From a virus: a stretch of DNA of 49,056 bases. Shown here one piece after another: positions 15,956 through 24,666 of this stretch. Location of the stretch: positions 1 to 49,056 of the IMG/VR virus record IMGVR_UViG_3300022150_000093, one strand, 5' to 3'. The notes beneath the pieces are model-generated. The model saw only the letters and a list, made by a program, of their open reading frames with translations, made no database searches and was not told the DNA's origin. Numbering within the stretch: position 1 is the first letter of the stretch; each line of letters starts with the position of its first letter. The translations under genes were made by a program, and so were the position numbers.

Positions 15956-17006
15956 CAAGACGGGCATTGAGTGGACAGACGCGACCTGGAACCCGATACG
16001 GGGTTGCTCCCGCGTGAGTGAGGGTTGCCGTAACTGCTATGCGGAGACGGTGGCGGGGCGGTTTAGTAAGCCTGGGTTGCCGTATGCGGGGCTGATCGCC
16101 AAGGGCGGGCAGTGGAATGGCCAGGTGCGGTTGCTGCCTGAGATGCTGGACCAGCCGTACCGCTGGACGAAGCCAAGGCGCATCTTTGTGAACAGTATGA
16201 GTGACCTGTTTCACGAGAATGTGCCCTTTGAGTTTATCGCTTCGGTGTTTTTCGTTATGGGCGTCACCACGCGCCACACCTACCAGATTCTGACTAAGCG
16301 GCCCGAGCGCATGCTGGCGTTCTTTGATTGGCTGGGTGAAGACGACCGCTATGACGATGAAAGGATCATGGACTACTGGCCCAAAGGGTTGGAGTGGACG
16401 CCGGCGCACGGCGGGCGGGGTGGTTACGACAACTGCGGGCCGGTGTGGCCGTATGAGAACGTTTGGCTTGGTGTGAGTGTTGAGGATCAGGCGACTGCTG
16501 ATGAGCGCATTCCCTTGTTACTGGAAGCGCCGGCGGCGGTGCGGTGGATTAGTGCTGAGCCGTTGTTGGGTCATGTTGATATTGCTTGGGCGCTTGGTCA
16601 CATCTTCGGGATCGCTGCCGGGTTTTTGGAGCGTGGTAGCTTTTCACCTGGCTTGGAAACACTGAGACCACTTGATTGGGTTGTGGTGGGTGGTGAGTCT
16701 GGTGCCAAGGCCCGGCCTATGCACCCTGATTGGGCGCGATCGTTGCGTGACCAGTGCGCTAAGGCCGGTGTGCCTTTCCTGTTCAAGCAGTGGGGCGAAT
16801 GGTCGCCGCGTGGGCCTGAGTCGATGGGTTATAAGCCTGTCGATGATGTGCCCAGAATACGGCTGACGGATCTGGGCGAGAACGGCCACGACCTGGGCGC
16901 GGAAGGTGAAAACCAAGTGCATATGCAGCGTATCGGCAAGAAAGCCGCTGGCCGCTTGCTGGATGGCGTTCTGCATGACGGTTATCCGGGGGTGGCTGAT
17001 GCCTGA
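15948..17006 (+). CDS. DUF5131 (Gp37/Gp68-like) radical-SAM-type protein
   Basis: This 352-residue protein belongs to the DUF5131 phage family. Its N-terminus has IEWTDATWNPIRGCSRVSEGCRNCYAE, with spaced cysteines that could hold an iron-sulfur cluster as in radical-SAM enzymes. It continues with LLPEMLDQPYRW, ILTKRPERM and VVVGGESGAKARPMHPDWARSLRDQC, all family hallmarks. The substrate is unknown. AGGAGG seven bases upstream fixes the ATG at 15948. It lies in the early operon just before the primase. Confidence 0.85.
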   Translation: MGDKTGIEWTDATWNPIRGCSRVSEGCRNCYAETVAGRFSKPGLPYAGLIAKGGQWNGQVRLLPEMLDQPYRWTKPRRIFVNSMSDLFHENVPFEFIASVFFVMGVTTRHTYQILTKRPERMLAFFDWLGEDDRYDDERIMDYWPKGLEWTPAHGGRGGYDNCGPVWPYENVWLGVSVEDQATADERIPLLLEAPAAVRWISAEPLLGHVDIAWALGHIFGIAAGFLERGSFSPGLETLRPLDWVVVGGESGAKARPMHPDWARSLRDQCAKAGVPFLFKQWGEWSPRGPESMGYKPVDDVPRIRLTDLGENGHDLGAEGENQVHMQRIGKKAAGRLLDGVLHDGYPGVADA

Positions 17007-18060
17007 TTTCCCTGATCTGACGCTGGATGACTTGGCTGGCATTCTTGACTGCGTGTCTGCCGACTGTGGTCACGAGACGCGCGCGCGGGTGGCGATGGGT
17101 ATCAAGCATGAGTTTGGTGAGGATGGTTTTTCGGCCTGGTCATCTTGGTACCGGAATGCTCCAAAGTGGACTGAGAGTGAGTTGAATAGCATCTGGAAAT
17201 CCTGCAAGGGGTCTGGTGCTAAGGGCACGGTCACTATAGGCAGTGTGATCAACTTGGCTAAGGAAAAGGGCTGGACCCGTGAACGGCGTGAGCTGTCTGC
17301 TGCTGAAAAGCGCCAGATGAAAAAGGATCAAGAAGCCAGGCGCTTGAAACGCCAGGCGGAGCTGGAAGCGGATCAGGCGCGGTTGCTGGCGATGCAACAG
17401 CAGGTGCAGGCGGCGACGATGCGATTGTTGGCTGAGTACACCAAGCCGCGCGGGAAAAGTGACTACCTGGCGCGCAAGCAGGTAAGTGCCTTTGGTGTGC
17501 ACTTCATTACGCGGCCTGTGGTGTTGAGTATTGATGACCAGCTGCAGCGCTGCGATCTGTGGGCGGGTGATGATATCAAGCGGTTCTTTGATAGCCTGCC
17601 GAACCCGCGCCCTGACCACCACAGTTTCATGATGCTGAAGCCTGGCACGTTCATTGTGCCGCTGGCGGATATTGATGGGGTGATCTGGTCGTTTCAGTCG
17701 ATCAGCCCGAGCGGTACCAAGCTGTTCCCGAAGTACGCGCGCAAGTCGGAGTGCATGCATTGCATTGGGTCGCTGGAAGATGCCGAGGTGATTGCTCTGG
17801 CTGAGGGCTATTCCACCTCAGCCAGTTGCTTTATGGCGACTGAGTGGGCGCTGGTGATGACGGTTGATGTGGGCAACATGGCGAAGGTGGCCAGGTTGCT
17901 GCGGGCGCGGTACCCGAATGCGAAGCTGGTGTTGGCGGGTGATGATGACCCGAAACCGGACGGCAAGAACCCTGGCCGCACTCAGGCGGAAGCTGTGGGT
18001 GCTGAGCTGGGTGTTGTGGTGGCGTTCCCGCGTGTGCCGAGCCAGAAGGTGGCGGCATGA
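16999..18060 (+). CDS. Phage primase with PriCT-2-like and Toprim domains
   Basis: The product has 353 residues. Residues 1-90 (DLAGILDCVSADCGHETRARVAMGIKHEFGEDGF...WSSWY) match the PriCT-2-type primase C-terminal module. A charged coiled coil follows. The C-terminal half is a Toprim domain, with the acidic strand EVIALAEGYSTSAS and the DDDP motif (LVLAGDDDPKPDG). It would synthesise primers or load replication proteins at the phage origin. It overlaps the helicase gene by four bases. The start at 16999 overlaps the end of the upstream gene by eight bases. Confidence 0.85.
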   Translation: MPDFPDLTLDDLAGILDCVSADCGHETRARVAMGIKHEFGEDGFSAWSSWYRNAPKWTESELNSIWKSCKGSGAKGTVTIGSVINLAKEKGWTRERRELSAAEKRQMKKDQEARRLKRQAELEADQARLLAMQQQVQAATMRLLAEYTKPRGKSDYLARKQVSAFGVHFITRPVVLSIDDQLQRCDLWAGDDIKRFFDSLPNPRPDHHSFMMLKPGTFIVPLADIDGVIWSFQSISPSGTKLFPKYARKSECMHCIGSLEDAEVIALAEGYSTSASCFMATEWALVMTVDVGNMAKVARLLRARYPNAKLVLAGDDDPKPDGKNPGRTQAEAVGAELGVVVAFPRVPSQKVAA

Positions 18061-19811
18061 CTGCGCGCAAGATTGACTGGAATGATCTGCACTGCGAGTT
18101 CGGCCTTGATGAGGTGCGGCATCAGCTGCTGAAGGCGGCGGCGAATGAGCCGGCCGCGCGGCAGGCCAGCCAGGCTGATGTGATGGCGGACCTTCCCCCG
18201 GCCCCATCTGCGGCTGAGCCCGCCGGCTCTGGAAACGGGGCTGCTCCTACTGAGGGGGAAGGGGAGGGCTGGACGCTGGAAAGGGTGCTTGCACGCTTTG
18301 CGTTGGTTGAGGGCGAAACCAAGGTGTTCGATCTGTACCGCAAGGCGACTGTGAAGAAAACCGGGTTTGAGGCGATGCTGGGCAAGGCGCTGGCTAAAGC
18401 CTGGTTCGATCTGACCAATAAGAAGATGATTGATGTGGACCATGCTCGACGCCTGGAAGCGGAGGCGAAGCTGGGCAGGCGCTTGCAGAAGGTGACGGGC
18501 GAGAAGGGCCCGGATGTGTTCTGGCGCTATGTGTACCTAGATGGTTCGCAGGATATCTATGACCGGCAGTTGCGGCAGCGGTTGCCCTCGGGCGCTGTGA
18601 AGCTGGCGTTGGGTGATGCGTTCAGTGCTTGGCAGAACTCGAACCAGCGCCGGACGATACCTGCGGAGAATCTTGTATTTGACCCGCGCATGACTCAGTG
18701 CCCTGCCGATACCATCAATACGTTTGAGGGCTTGCCCCTTACCCCGAACCCCGATCATGAGTTGTGCGCTGGCATCGTGAAGCTGGTGCGGTTCTTGTGT
18801 AATGGCCAGGATGATGCGTTGCACTGGCTGCTGTGCTTTCTGGCGTACCCGTTGCAGAAGGTGGGCGCGAAGCTGGACACGGCGGTGCTGATGCATTCGA
18901 CCATGGAAGGCTCGGGGAAGTCGCTGCTGTTCGATAAGGTGATGCGCGTGATCTATGGGGAGTATGGCGCGACGGTCGGGCAGGCGCAGTTGGAGTCCAG
19001 CTGGACGGCCTGGCAGGCGAACAAGCTGTATGGCCTCTTTGAAGAGGTGGTAAGCCGCGACCAGCGTTACAACCAGGTGGGCAAGATCAAGCACATGGTG
19101 ACGGGCGCAACGGTGCGCATTGAGTCGAAGTTTGTGAACGGCTGGGAAGAGGCGAACTATATGAACGCTATCTTTCTGAGCAACGAGATTATGCCCTGGC
19201 CGATTGGCGAGAATGACCGGCGGATGTTGGTGCTGTGGCCGGAGCGTACCCTGCCGCCCAATGCGCAGCAGCGCATCAAGTGGGAGTTGGCCAATGGTGG
19301 TATCGAGGCGTTCTACCATTATCTGCTTGAATACCCTACGGGTGACTTTGACGAGCGCACGCGGCCGCCGCATACACCAGCCCGGCAACGGCTGGTTGAG
19401 CTGAGCCGGGCCAGCTGGGAAACGTTTTACTTTCAGTGGCGGGCAGGTGAGCTGGGCGTGCCCTTTGATATGTGCCTGACTCAGGATCTGCATGATCTGT
19501 TTCTGGAGTGGTGTGCAAAGTCTAAAGAGCACTCGTTGAGCGGTACCAAGTTCAGCCTGTTCCTGTCGACCAAGCCGGATACCTACAAGACCACCACGCA
19601 GATCGGCTGGGTGGATGATCACAAGATGAAGCATCGCTCGATGTTCTTTACGCCTTCCCCGCCCGCCAACCTGAAGCTGTCTGACTCCGCGCAGGTGGGG
19701 CAACAGGTGCATGAGTGGCGCCTGGCTGCGTGGCGGGCAGGGTGGAAGCTTGAGAAGTGGGAGAAGTGCGTTGGCTTTGCAGCGCCGCTGGCCGGATCTG
19801 GGGGCAAATGA
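18057..19811 (+). CDS. DUF5906/SF3-type replicative helicase
   Basis: This 584-residue protein has a Walker A loop (HSTMEGSGKSLLF) near residue 282 and further ATPase features (LYGLFEEVVSRDQRYNQVGKIKHMVTG, YMNAIFLSNEIMPWPIGENDRRMLVLWP) typical of DUF5906-domain primase-helicases. The N-terminal 90 residues are a Pro/Ala-rich linker region. With the overlapping primase it forms the replication module. The iteron-like array at 19825-20104 begins 14 bp after its stop and may be its target. Confidence 0.88.
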   Translation: MTARKIDWNDLHCEFGLDEVRHQLLKAAANEPAARQASQADVMADLPPAPSAAEPAGSGNGAAPTEGEGEGWTLERVLARFALVEGETKVFDLYRKATVKKTGFEAMLGKALAKAWFDLTNKKMIDVDHARRLEAEAKLGRRLQKVTGEKGPDVFWRYVYLDGSQDIYDRQLRQRLPSGAVKLALGDAFSAWQNSNQRRTIPAENLVFDPRMTQCPADTINTFEGLPLTPNPDHELCAGIVKLVRFLCNGQDDALHWLLCFLAYPLQKVGAKLDTAVLMHSTMEGSGKSLLFDKVMRVIYGEYGATVGQAQLESSWTAWQANKLYGLFEEVVSRDQRYNQVGKIKHMVTGATVRIESKFVNGWEEANYMNAIFLSNEIMPWPIGENDRRMLVLWPERTLPPNAQQRIKWELANGGIEAFYHYLLEYPTGDFDERTRPPHTPARQRLVELSRASWETFYFQWRAGELGVPFDMCLTQDLHDLFLEWCAKSKEHSLSGTKFSLFLSTKPDTYKTTTQIGWVDDHKMKHRSMFFTPSPPANLKLSDSAQVGQQVHEWRLAAWRAGWKLEKWEKCVGFAAPLAGSGGK

Positions 19812-19824
19812 TGCCGTTACATGC

Positions 19825-20104
19825 AAGGGTTGCTAGGCATGCGCTAGGGTTCGATTTACCAACCCTAGCACGCAAAAACTTTGCCAGATCATGGGTTTAC
19901 GCCTCCGTGCTAGGGTTGCACCGCTTACGGGGGCGCGCGCGCGTAAAAAACATCAAAACAGCCTATATGGCGTTTTTTTCTCACGCACAAGGAAATAACC
20001 CTAACAACCCTAGCAACCCTAACACTTAGATTAAAAGATACTGATTTATAAGGGTTTTAGGTTGCTAGGGTTGGGTTAGGGTTTGGCGGTTTCGTACTAG
20101 GGTC
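19825..20104. repeat. Iteron-like array of G(C/T)TAGGGTT, candidate replication origin
   Basis: The 313-bp gap between the helicase gene and the next ORF is filled with a 9-bp motif in both orientations. Clear copies lie at 19843-19851, 19861-19869, 19909-19917, 19997-20005, 20006-20014, 20015-20023, 20064-20072 and 20075-20083, with degenerate ones near 19825-19837 and 20095-20104. The three at 19997-20023 are exactly tandem. The flanking clusters are complementary and enclose an AT-rich segment (20024-20050). The position after primase and helicase fits a phage origin. A GCGCGCGCGC tract lies near 19933. Confidence 0.65.
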
Positions 20105-20124
20105 TGATTTTAAGGGGTAAGCCG

Positions 20125-20562
20125 ATGATTGAAGTGATCGAAAGGGCACTGATTGCTTGGGGGCATGAGTTCCGGACGCGGGGCACTGTAGCGGCGTTGC
20201 CCTGCACGTTGGGGTCTGCCATCGATAACAAGGGCGTGTTCATCCGCAGTACGGCTGGGCAGGGCGGGGGTGGGGTTGATCTGTACTCGGGCGACCTGGG
20301 CGCAGTCGGTAGCGCTGTTGAGGCGGCGCTGGTTGCGATCCGCCAGCCGGTGCCTGCCGGTGGGCTGGGGCAAGTGGGTGTTGAGCTGGTGAAGCTGGCC
20401 CGCGTGCGTTACCTGGCTGACCCTATGCCGTTGGTTGAACATCAGATGAGGCGGATGGGCTGGCGGAGTGAGACCACGCACGGGGTGAAGCTGCACCACC
20501 TGCACAGCGCGTTGGAGCCTGTGCTGCTTCGTGAACTGCCTTGGCTGAAGCGCGTTGCATAA
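20125..20562 (+). CDS. Hypothetical protein in the late-regulator position
   Basis: This 145-residue protein (MIEVIERALIAWGHEFRTRGTV...) has a basic C-terminal half (VEHQMRRMGWRSETTHGVKLHHLHSALEPVLL). AAGGGG precedes the ATG. It occupies the place between replication and lysis/packaging genes where lambdoid phages carry an antitermination protein Q. No Q-family motif is recognisable, so that is inference from position only. Confidence 0.65.
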   Translation: MIEVIERALIAWGHEFRTRGTVAALPCTLGSAIDNKGVFIRSTAGQGGGGVDLYSGDLGAVGSAVEAALVAIRQPVPAGGLGQVGVELVKLARVRYLADPMPLVEHQMRRMGWRSETTHGVKLHHLHSALEPVLLRELPWLKRVA

Positions 20563-20732
20563 AGTTGCTACCGTTCGTCGGGCGTTATATGCGCCCATTA
20601 TGAGTGCAAACCGAGTTGGGCGCAGGACCGGCGCAAATGGCGATAATAGGGGGTTTACGCCATTGGGGGTATGAGGGTTAATAGCAGCTATCTTTGTATA
20701 GCTGCGTCAGATCAGACCAGTTTAGAGACCCA
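20563..20732. promoter_or_regulatory. Non-coding leader with symmetrical elements upstream of the late genes
   Basis: No ORF is seen. The segment holds GGGCG-ttatatg-CGCCC (20579-20595) and a perfect 8-bp stem GCAGCTAT/ATAGCTGC with a 6-base loop (20684-20705), and is followed by a terminator. This resembles a late-promoter leader subject to antitermination. No confident -35/-10 pair was identified. Confidence 0.4.
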
Positions 20733-20757
20733 AACCCGGCCACCGCGCCGGGTTTTT
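20733..20757 (+). terminator. Rho-independent terminator upstream of the candidate holin
   Basis: AACCCGGC (20733-20740), a six-base loop and GCCGGGTT (20747-20754) run into five T residues. It lies between the possible late regulator and the late genes, a place where antitermination would act. Confidence 0.75.
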
Positions 20758-20780
20758 CATTTCTGTGAGCTGGAGCCCTC

Positions 20781-21146
20781 ATGACTGATCCAAACCAAGT
20801 CCTACAAGAAACTGGCAAAGCCATTGAGGATCTACCGCTGTGGCTGTGGATCCTGATCTGCTTGGCCGGTGGCTTCGGGGAGGCATGGCGGGCATCACGC
20901 GACCCAGCCATAACCTGGGGCGAGATCTGCAAGCGAGTAGTGCTGCGTGCCGGTGCCAGCTCCATGTTCGGCCTGGGAACGTTTATGCTCGTCTGGTGGT
21001 GGGTAGACAACCCTGTGCCTGCTGCTGCATGCGGCATCCTTGTTGGGCTGATCGGAGCGGACATCGCCAGCTCACTGTATGAGCGCTGGTTTGCTAAAGG
21101 TATGGGTGTGTCTGGCGGCTCGGCCGGCGGCCCCGTGAATCAGTAA
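20781..21146 (+). CDS. Candidate holin (three transmembrane segments)
   Basis: This 121-residue protein has three hydrophobic segments (LPLWLWILICLAGG, ASSMFGLGTFMLVWWWV, ACGILVGLIGADIASSL) and a short polar C-terminus, matching phage holins of the three-pass class that open the inner membrane for the endolysin. It is placed just before the packaging genes, 25 kb from the amidase and spanins. The assignment rests on topology and size only. Confidence 0.6.
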   Translation: MTDPNQVLQETGKAIEDLPLWLWILICLAGGFGEAWRASRDPAITWGEICKRVVLRAGASSMFGLGTFMLVWWWVDNPVPAAACGILVGLIGADIASSLYERWFAKGMGVSGGSAGGPVNQ

Positions 21147-21883
21147 TGATCAAGGTAACCACGCGAGGGCTACAGCAATCCCTCGCCGGCCTTAACCGAC
21201 TTACCGATACGGTAATCCCTGGCGCTATAACGGACTCATTGAACTGGACCTCTTACAACCTGCGCGAGCGTTTGCAGGAAGAGATCAAGGGCGTGTTCGA
21301 CAGGCCCACCCGGTTCACGGTGGATAGCATTGAGGTAATCAAGGCCACGCCCAACAGGGAGTCGGCAACTGTTCGCCTCAAAGACTATTCATCCAAGGCC
21401 GCACCCGCTGCGATCTGGCTGGCACCGCAAGTATACGGTGGCGCTCGAAGCGATAAGCGAAGTGAGAAGCTGCTGCGGGATCGCGGGATACTGCCCGCAG
21501 GGATGAACGTCGCACCTGGTGCGGGAATGAAGCTGGATTCGATGGGCAACGTTGGGCGTGGCCAGATGCAGAAGATCATCTCCGGCCTTGGTGCTTCGTT
21601 CGATCCCTACCAGCGCAGCACGAACAGTCGCCGCAGTGCTGGCAACCGAAAGCGTTTCTTTGTGATGACCAAGGGCAAGCGGCCTATTGGTATTGCTGAA
21701 CGGTTCGGCCCTCGCAAGGAGCAAGTGCGCATCGTGTTGGCATTCATCAGCAAGCCCAACTACCAGCAGCGGTTCGACTTCTACGGCATTGGCGATGCGT
21801 TCGTTGCTGAGGATCTGCCGCGTACGTTTGAACGGGCGATGGAGCGTAGGCTGGGTGGTGGTCGTCAACGATTGGCTGCCTGA
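21146..21883 (+). CDS. Phage morphogenesis protein, possibly minor tail protein Z-like
   Basis: The 245-residue protein begins MIKVTTRGLQQSLAGLNRLTDTVIPGAITDSLNWTSYN, reminiscent of lambda minor tail protein Z (tail completion), which has a similar pattern of an N-terminal helical repeat followed by basic segments. The start overlaps the holin stop by one base. It is located before the terminase genes instead of after the capsid genes as in lambda, so the assignment is tentative. Confidence 0.5.
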   Translation: MIKVTTRGLQQSLAGLNRLTDTVIPGAITDSLNWTSYNLRERLQEEIKGVFDRPTRFTVDSIEVIKATPNRESATVRLKDYSSKAAPAAIWLAPQVYGGARSDKRSEKLLRDRGILPAGMNVAPGAGMKLDSMGNVGRGQMQKIISGLGASFDPYQRSTNSRRSAGNRKRFFVMTKGKRPIGIAERFGPRKEQVRIVLAFISKPNYQQRFDFYGIGDAFVAEDLPRTFERAMERRLGGGRQRLAA

Positions 21884-21894
21884 TTTGTGCCGGG

Positions 21895-22026
21895 GTCCCT
21901 GGGCCCTAGGGACTCAGCAAGGGTAATTCGAATCCCGCTTGTTTTTTAGTGGGGGGGTGTGGAAGTTAGTTAACAGGGGTTAATTCTGTGCTGTCCGGTT
22001 AACTGTTTGGTTTATTGGTTAACAGG
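21895..22026. promoter_or_regulatory. Candidate cos region upstream of terminase
   Basis: A near-perfect palindrome GTCCCTGGGCCCTAGGGAC lies at 21895-21913 and could be the nicking site. Downstream, GTTAAC-type hexamers lie at 21969-21974, 21979-21984 (GTTAAT), 21998-22003 and 22018-22023, spaced 10, 19 and 20 bp, close to whole helical turns. This resembles the cosN-cosB arrangement next to nu1 in lambda. The segment between genes 21884-22034 holds no ORF. Confidence 0.45.
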
Positions 22027-22034
22027 TGCCTGCC

Positions 22035-22634
22035 ATGACGTTGATGAGGAAGTCGGAATACGCCGATAGCCGGGGCTGGTCGCGGGCTTATGTCTCGAAG
22101 CTGGCCAAGGCTGAGCGGTTGGTGATGTCCGACTGCGGCAAATTCGTTGATGCCGAGGCCACTGATGCGCTGCTGGCTGAGACGGCGGACCCCAGCAAGG
22201 CGGGTGTGGCGGAGCGGCATCAGCAGGACCGGATTGATAAGCATGTGGGTGACCTGGTCAAGCCTGCCGCGCCCACTACACCGGCGCCACCCAGCCAGCC
22301 GAAAGACAAAGGCACCACCGTAGATGGGCACAACTTCCAGAATGCCCGGGCCAAGCGCGAGCACTTCCTGGCTGCGCTGGCTGAAAACGAGTTTCGGCTA
22401 AGCCAGAGCCAACTGGCCGTGGTGGAGGATATCCGCCGGGCTGGATTCACGACGGCTCGCATGCTGCGCGACCTTCTGCTGGGAATGCCCCGGCAAATTG
22501 CTGCCGAGTTGGCAGCGATCAACGACCCCTGGGAACTGGAGCGCAAGCTAACCGAAGAGCTGCGGCGCGTGCTGGCGGATGCGGAACGCATCAGCGCCTC
22601 TGACCTGGAGGATGCAATCACCCCCACGAAGTGA
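22035..22634 (+). CDS. Terminase small subunit (Nu1-like)
   Basis: This 199-residue protein begins MTLMRKSEYADSRGWSRAYVSKLAKAERLVM, a winged-helix/HTH DNA-binding domain, followed by a Pro-rich linker and a helical C-terminal half that would bind the large subunit. It matches small terminase subunits of the Nu1 type, which recognise cos DNA. It lies immediately before the GpA-type large subunit. I prefer the ATG at 22035 over an in-frame GTG nine bases earlier. Confidence 0.8.
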   Translation: MTLMRKSEYADSRGWSRAYVSKLAKAERLVMSDCGKFVDAEATDALLAETADPSKAGVAERHQQDRIDKHVGDLVKPAAPTTPAPPSQPKDKGTTVDGHNFQNARAKREHFLAALAENEFRLSQSQLAVVEDIRRAGFTTARMLRDLLLGMPRQIAAELAAINDPWELERKLTEELRRVLADAERISASDLEDAITPTK

Positions 22635-22639
22635 GCCCT

Positions 22640-24664
22640 ATGGACAACGCCTACGCTGACGGTGCTGCAGAGTACTGCGCCGCGTTCGTTGAAGGGCTTC
22701 GCCCGGATCCGGATCTATGGATCGATGTGTGGGCTGACGAGAACATGGTGATACCGCGCGAGTCGGGCGCGGCTGAGCCGGGGCCTTACCGCACGGACCG
22801 CACGCCCTATGCGCGCGACCCAATGCGCTCCCTGTCGCCGATGCATCCGGCCAAGCGCGTGGTGACCATGGTCGCCTCGCAGCTGATGAAAACGCAGATC
22901 GCCATGAACTGGATGGGCGGCTGCATGCATATGGCGCCGGCGAACATCCTGGCATTGATGCCCACCGGCATCCTGGCCAAGCGCCTATCCAGCCGCGTGG
23001 CGAAAACGATTGATGCGGTACCGGTGCTGACCGAGCGCGTTGCAGCGGTCAAGTCGCGAGACTCGCGCAACACGATTGATACCAAAGAGTTCCAGGGCGG
23101 CACGCTGCACATTGCCACCGCGGGCTCGGCGTCGAACCTGTCGGAACTGTCAGCCAGGTTCATCTACGGCGACGAGATCGACCGCTGGGACGTTGACGTT
23201 GATAACGAAGGCGACCCAATTGAACTGGCGGAAAACCGAGCCTCAACGTTCGGGCGCAACGCCAAGATCTACTACTCCAGCTCGCCGACGATCAAGGATG
23301 CCTCACGCATCCATGATCTGTTTTTGCAGGGTGATCAGCGGCACTACTACGTCCCATGCCCGCACTGCAAACAGCACCAGGTGCTGCTGTGGGAAAACCT
23401 GAAGTACTCGGAAGATTACAGCCGGGTGCAGTACCTGTGCAGCCATGCTGGCTGCGGTGCCCTGATTGATGAGCACCACAAAAAGTGGATGCTCGAGCAC
23501 GGCGAATGGCGTGCGCACGCTGAGGGTGATGGCGAGACCGTCAGTTACACGCTGAACGCGTTGAACGCACCGCTGGGCTGGGTCAGTTGGATGGACCTGG
23601 CCAAGCAGTATGACAAGGCCTCCAAGGCGATGGAGCGGGGCGACCCTGAACCCATGCAGGTGTTCTACAACACCCGCCTGGCGTTGGTGTGGGACGCCAC
23701 CATTGCCGGCACCAAAGCCAGCGAGCTGCAGGAACGTGCCGAGGATTACCGCCTTGGCACCGTGCCGCGCGGTGCATTGGCGCTGGTCTGCGCGGTAGAC
23801 GTGCAGGGTGACCGCCTGGAAAAGCTGACGCTTGGCATCGGTGAAGGCATGGAGCGCTGGGTGGTAGACCATGAAGTGATCATGGCCGACCCCAGCCTTG
23901 AAAGCACTTGGCAGTTGCTGGACGAAAGGCTGAAGCGCCGGTACCGGAATGACAGTGGCGTTGAGATGGCCATTCTGGCAACCGCTATCGACTCTGGCGG
24001 CCATCACACTGACGAGGTTTATCAGTTCTGCCGACTGCGCCGGTGGCGCAACGTGTTTGCAATCAAAGGTTCCAGCCGGCCAGGCCGCCCGGTGATTGCG
24101 CAGCGGCCCTCAAAGGTAGACGTGACCTGGAGAGGCACGATCTTCAAGGAAGGGGTGGAGCTGTGGTTCATCGGCACGGACACCGCCAAGGACTGGATCT
24201 ACAATCGCTATCACCTCGTTGATGGCCCAGGCGCGATTCACTTTAGCCAAGACCTGGCTGAAGACTTCTACAAGCAGATTGTGGCGGAACGCCGGGTTGC
24301 CCGGTACGTGAAAGGGCACAAGCGGATCGACTGGATCAAGGGCAAGGGCGAGCGTAACGAAGGCCTGGACCTGTTGGTGTATTGCCTGGCAATGGCGCAC
24401 TACCTGGGCCTGAACCGCTACACCGAAAAGGACTGGGAGAACCTGCGCATGCGGCTCTGCCAGCCCAGCTTGTTTGAGCATGCGGCCGAAGCCCAGCCCG
24501 CAGCCGTTGATGATGACGCAGGCGAAGCAGAGGAGTTGCCCGCAAAGGCGGTACCAGTAGCGGTGAAGCCCTTGGCGGCACCCAAGCCTAAACCACAACC
24601 CCAGCCCGCGCCGGCCAACTCCATGCGGAGGTTTGGCCGCAGCGGCTACCTGAGCAGGCGGTAA
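22640..24664 (+). CDS. Terminase large subunit (GpA family)
   Basis: This 674-residue ATPase/nuclease packages DNA and cuts cos. The N-terminal motor has a GpA-type Walker A variant (SQLMKTQ, residues 80-86) and Walker B (YGDEID, about 176-181). A zinc-ribbon-like CPHCKQ...CSHAGCG follows. The nuclease half contains the acidic VDVQGDRLEKLTLG and DSGGHHTDEVYQF segments. The C-terminus is Pro/Ala-rich. A GTG at 22631 overlapping the upstream stop is an alternative start; the ATG at 22640 has a slightly better ribosome-binding site. Confidence 0.95.
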   Translation: MDNAYADGAAEYCAAFVEGLRPDPDLWIDVWADENMVIPRESGAAEPGPYRTDRTPYARDPMRSLSPMHPAKRVVTMVASQLMKTQIAMNWMGGCMHMAPANILALMPTGILAKRLSSRVAKTIDAVPVLTERVAAVKSRDSRNTIDTKEFQGGTLHIATAGSASNLSELSARFIYGDEIDRWDVDVDNEGDPIELAENRASTFGRNAKIYYSSSPTIKDASRIHDLFLQGDQRHYYVPCPHCKQHQVLLWENLKYSEDYSRVQYLCSHAGCGALIDEHHKKWMLEHGEWRAHAEGDGETVSYTLNALNAPLGWVSWMDLAKQYDKASKAMERGDPEPMQVFYNTRLALVWDATIAGTKASELQERAEDYRLGTVPRGALALVCAVDVQGDRLEKLTLGIGEGMERWVVDHEVIMADPSLESTWQLLDERLKRRYRNDSGVEMAILATAIDSGGHHTDEVYQFCRLRRWRNVFAIKGSSRPGRPVIAQRPSKVDVTWRGTIFKEGVELWFIGTDTAKDWIYNRYHLVDGPGAIHFSQDLAEDFYKQIVAERRVARYVKGHKRIDWIKGKGERNEGLDLLVYCLAMAHYLGLNRYTEKDWENLRMRLCQPSLFEHAAEAQPAAVDDDAGEAEELPAKAVPVAVKPLAAPKPKPQPQPAPANSMRRFGRSGYLSRR

Positions 24665-24666
24665 CC

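Noticed and set aside
18537-19826. A 429-residue open frame on the minus strand
   Set aside because: It lies entirely antisense to the helicase gene with its clear Walker motifs. Long antisense frames are common in high-GC DNA and this one shows no domain.
19928-19944. GCGCGCGCGC tract as a Z-DNA regulatory element
   Set aside because: The tract is short and no other evidence supports a function. It is mentioned only as part of the origin candidate.
19825-20104. True telomeric repeats (TTAGGG type)
   Set aside because: The copies are in both orientations, imperfect, internal and next to replication genes in a bacterial prophage. Iteron-like binding sites explain them better.
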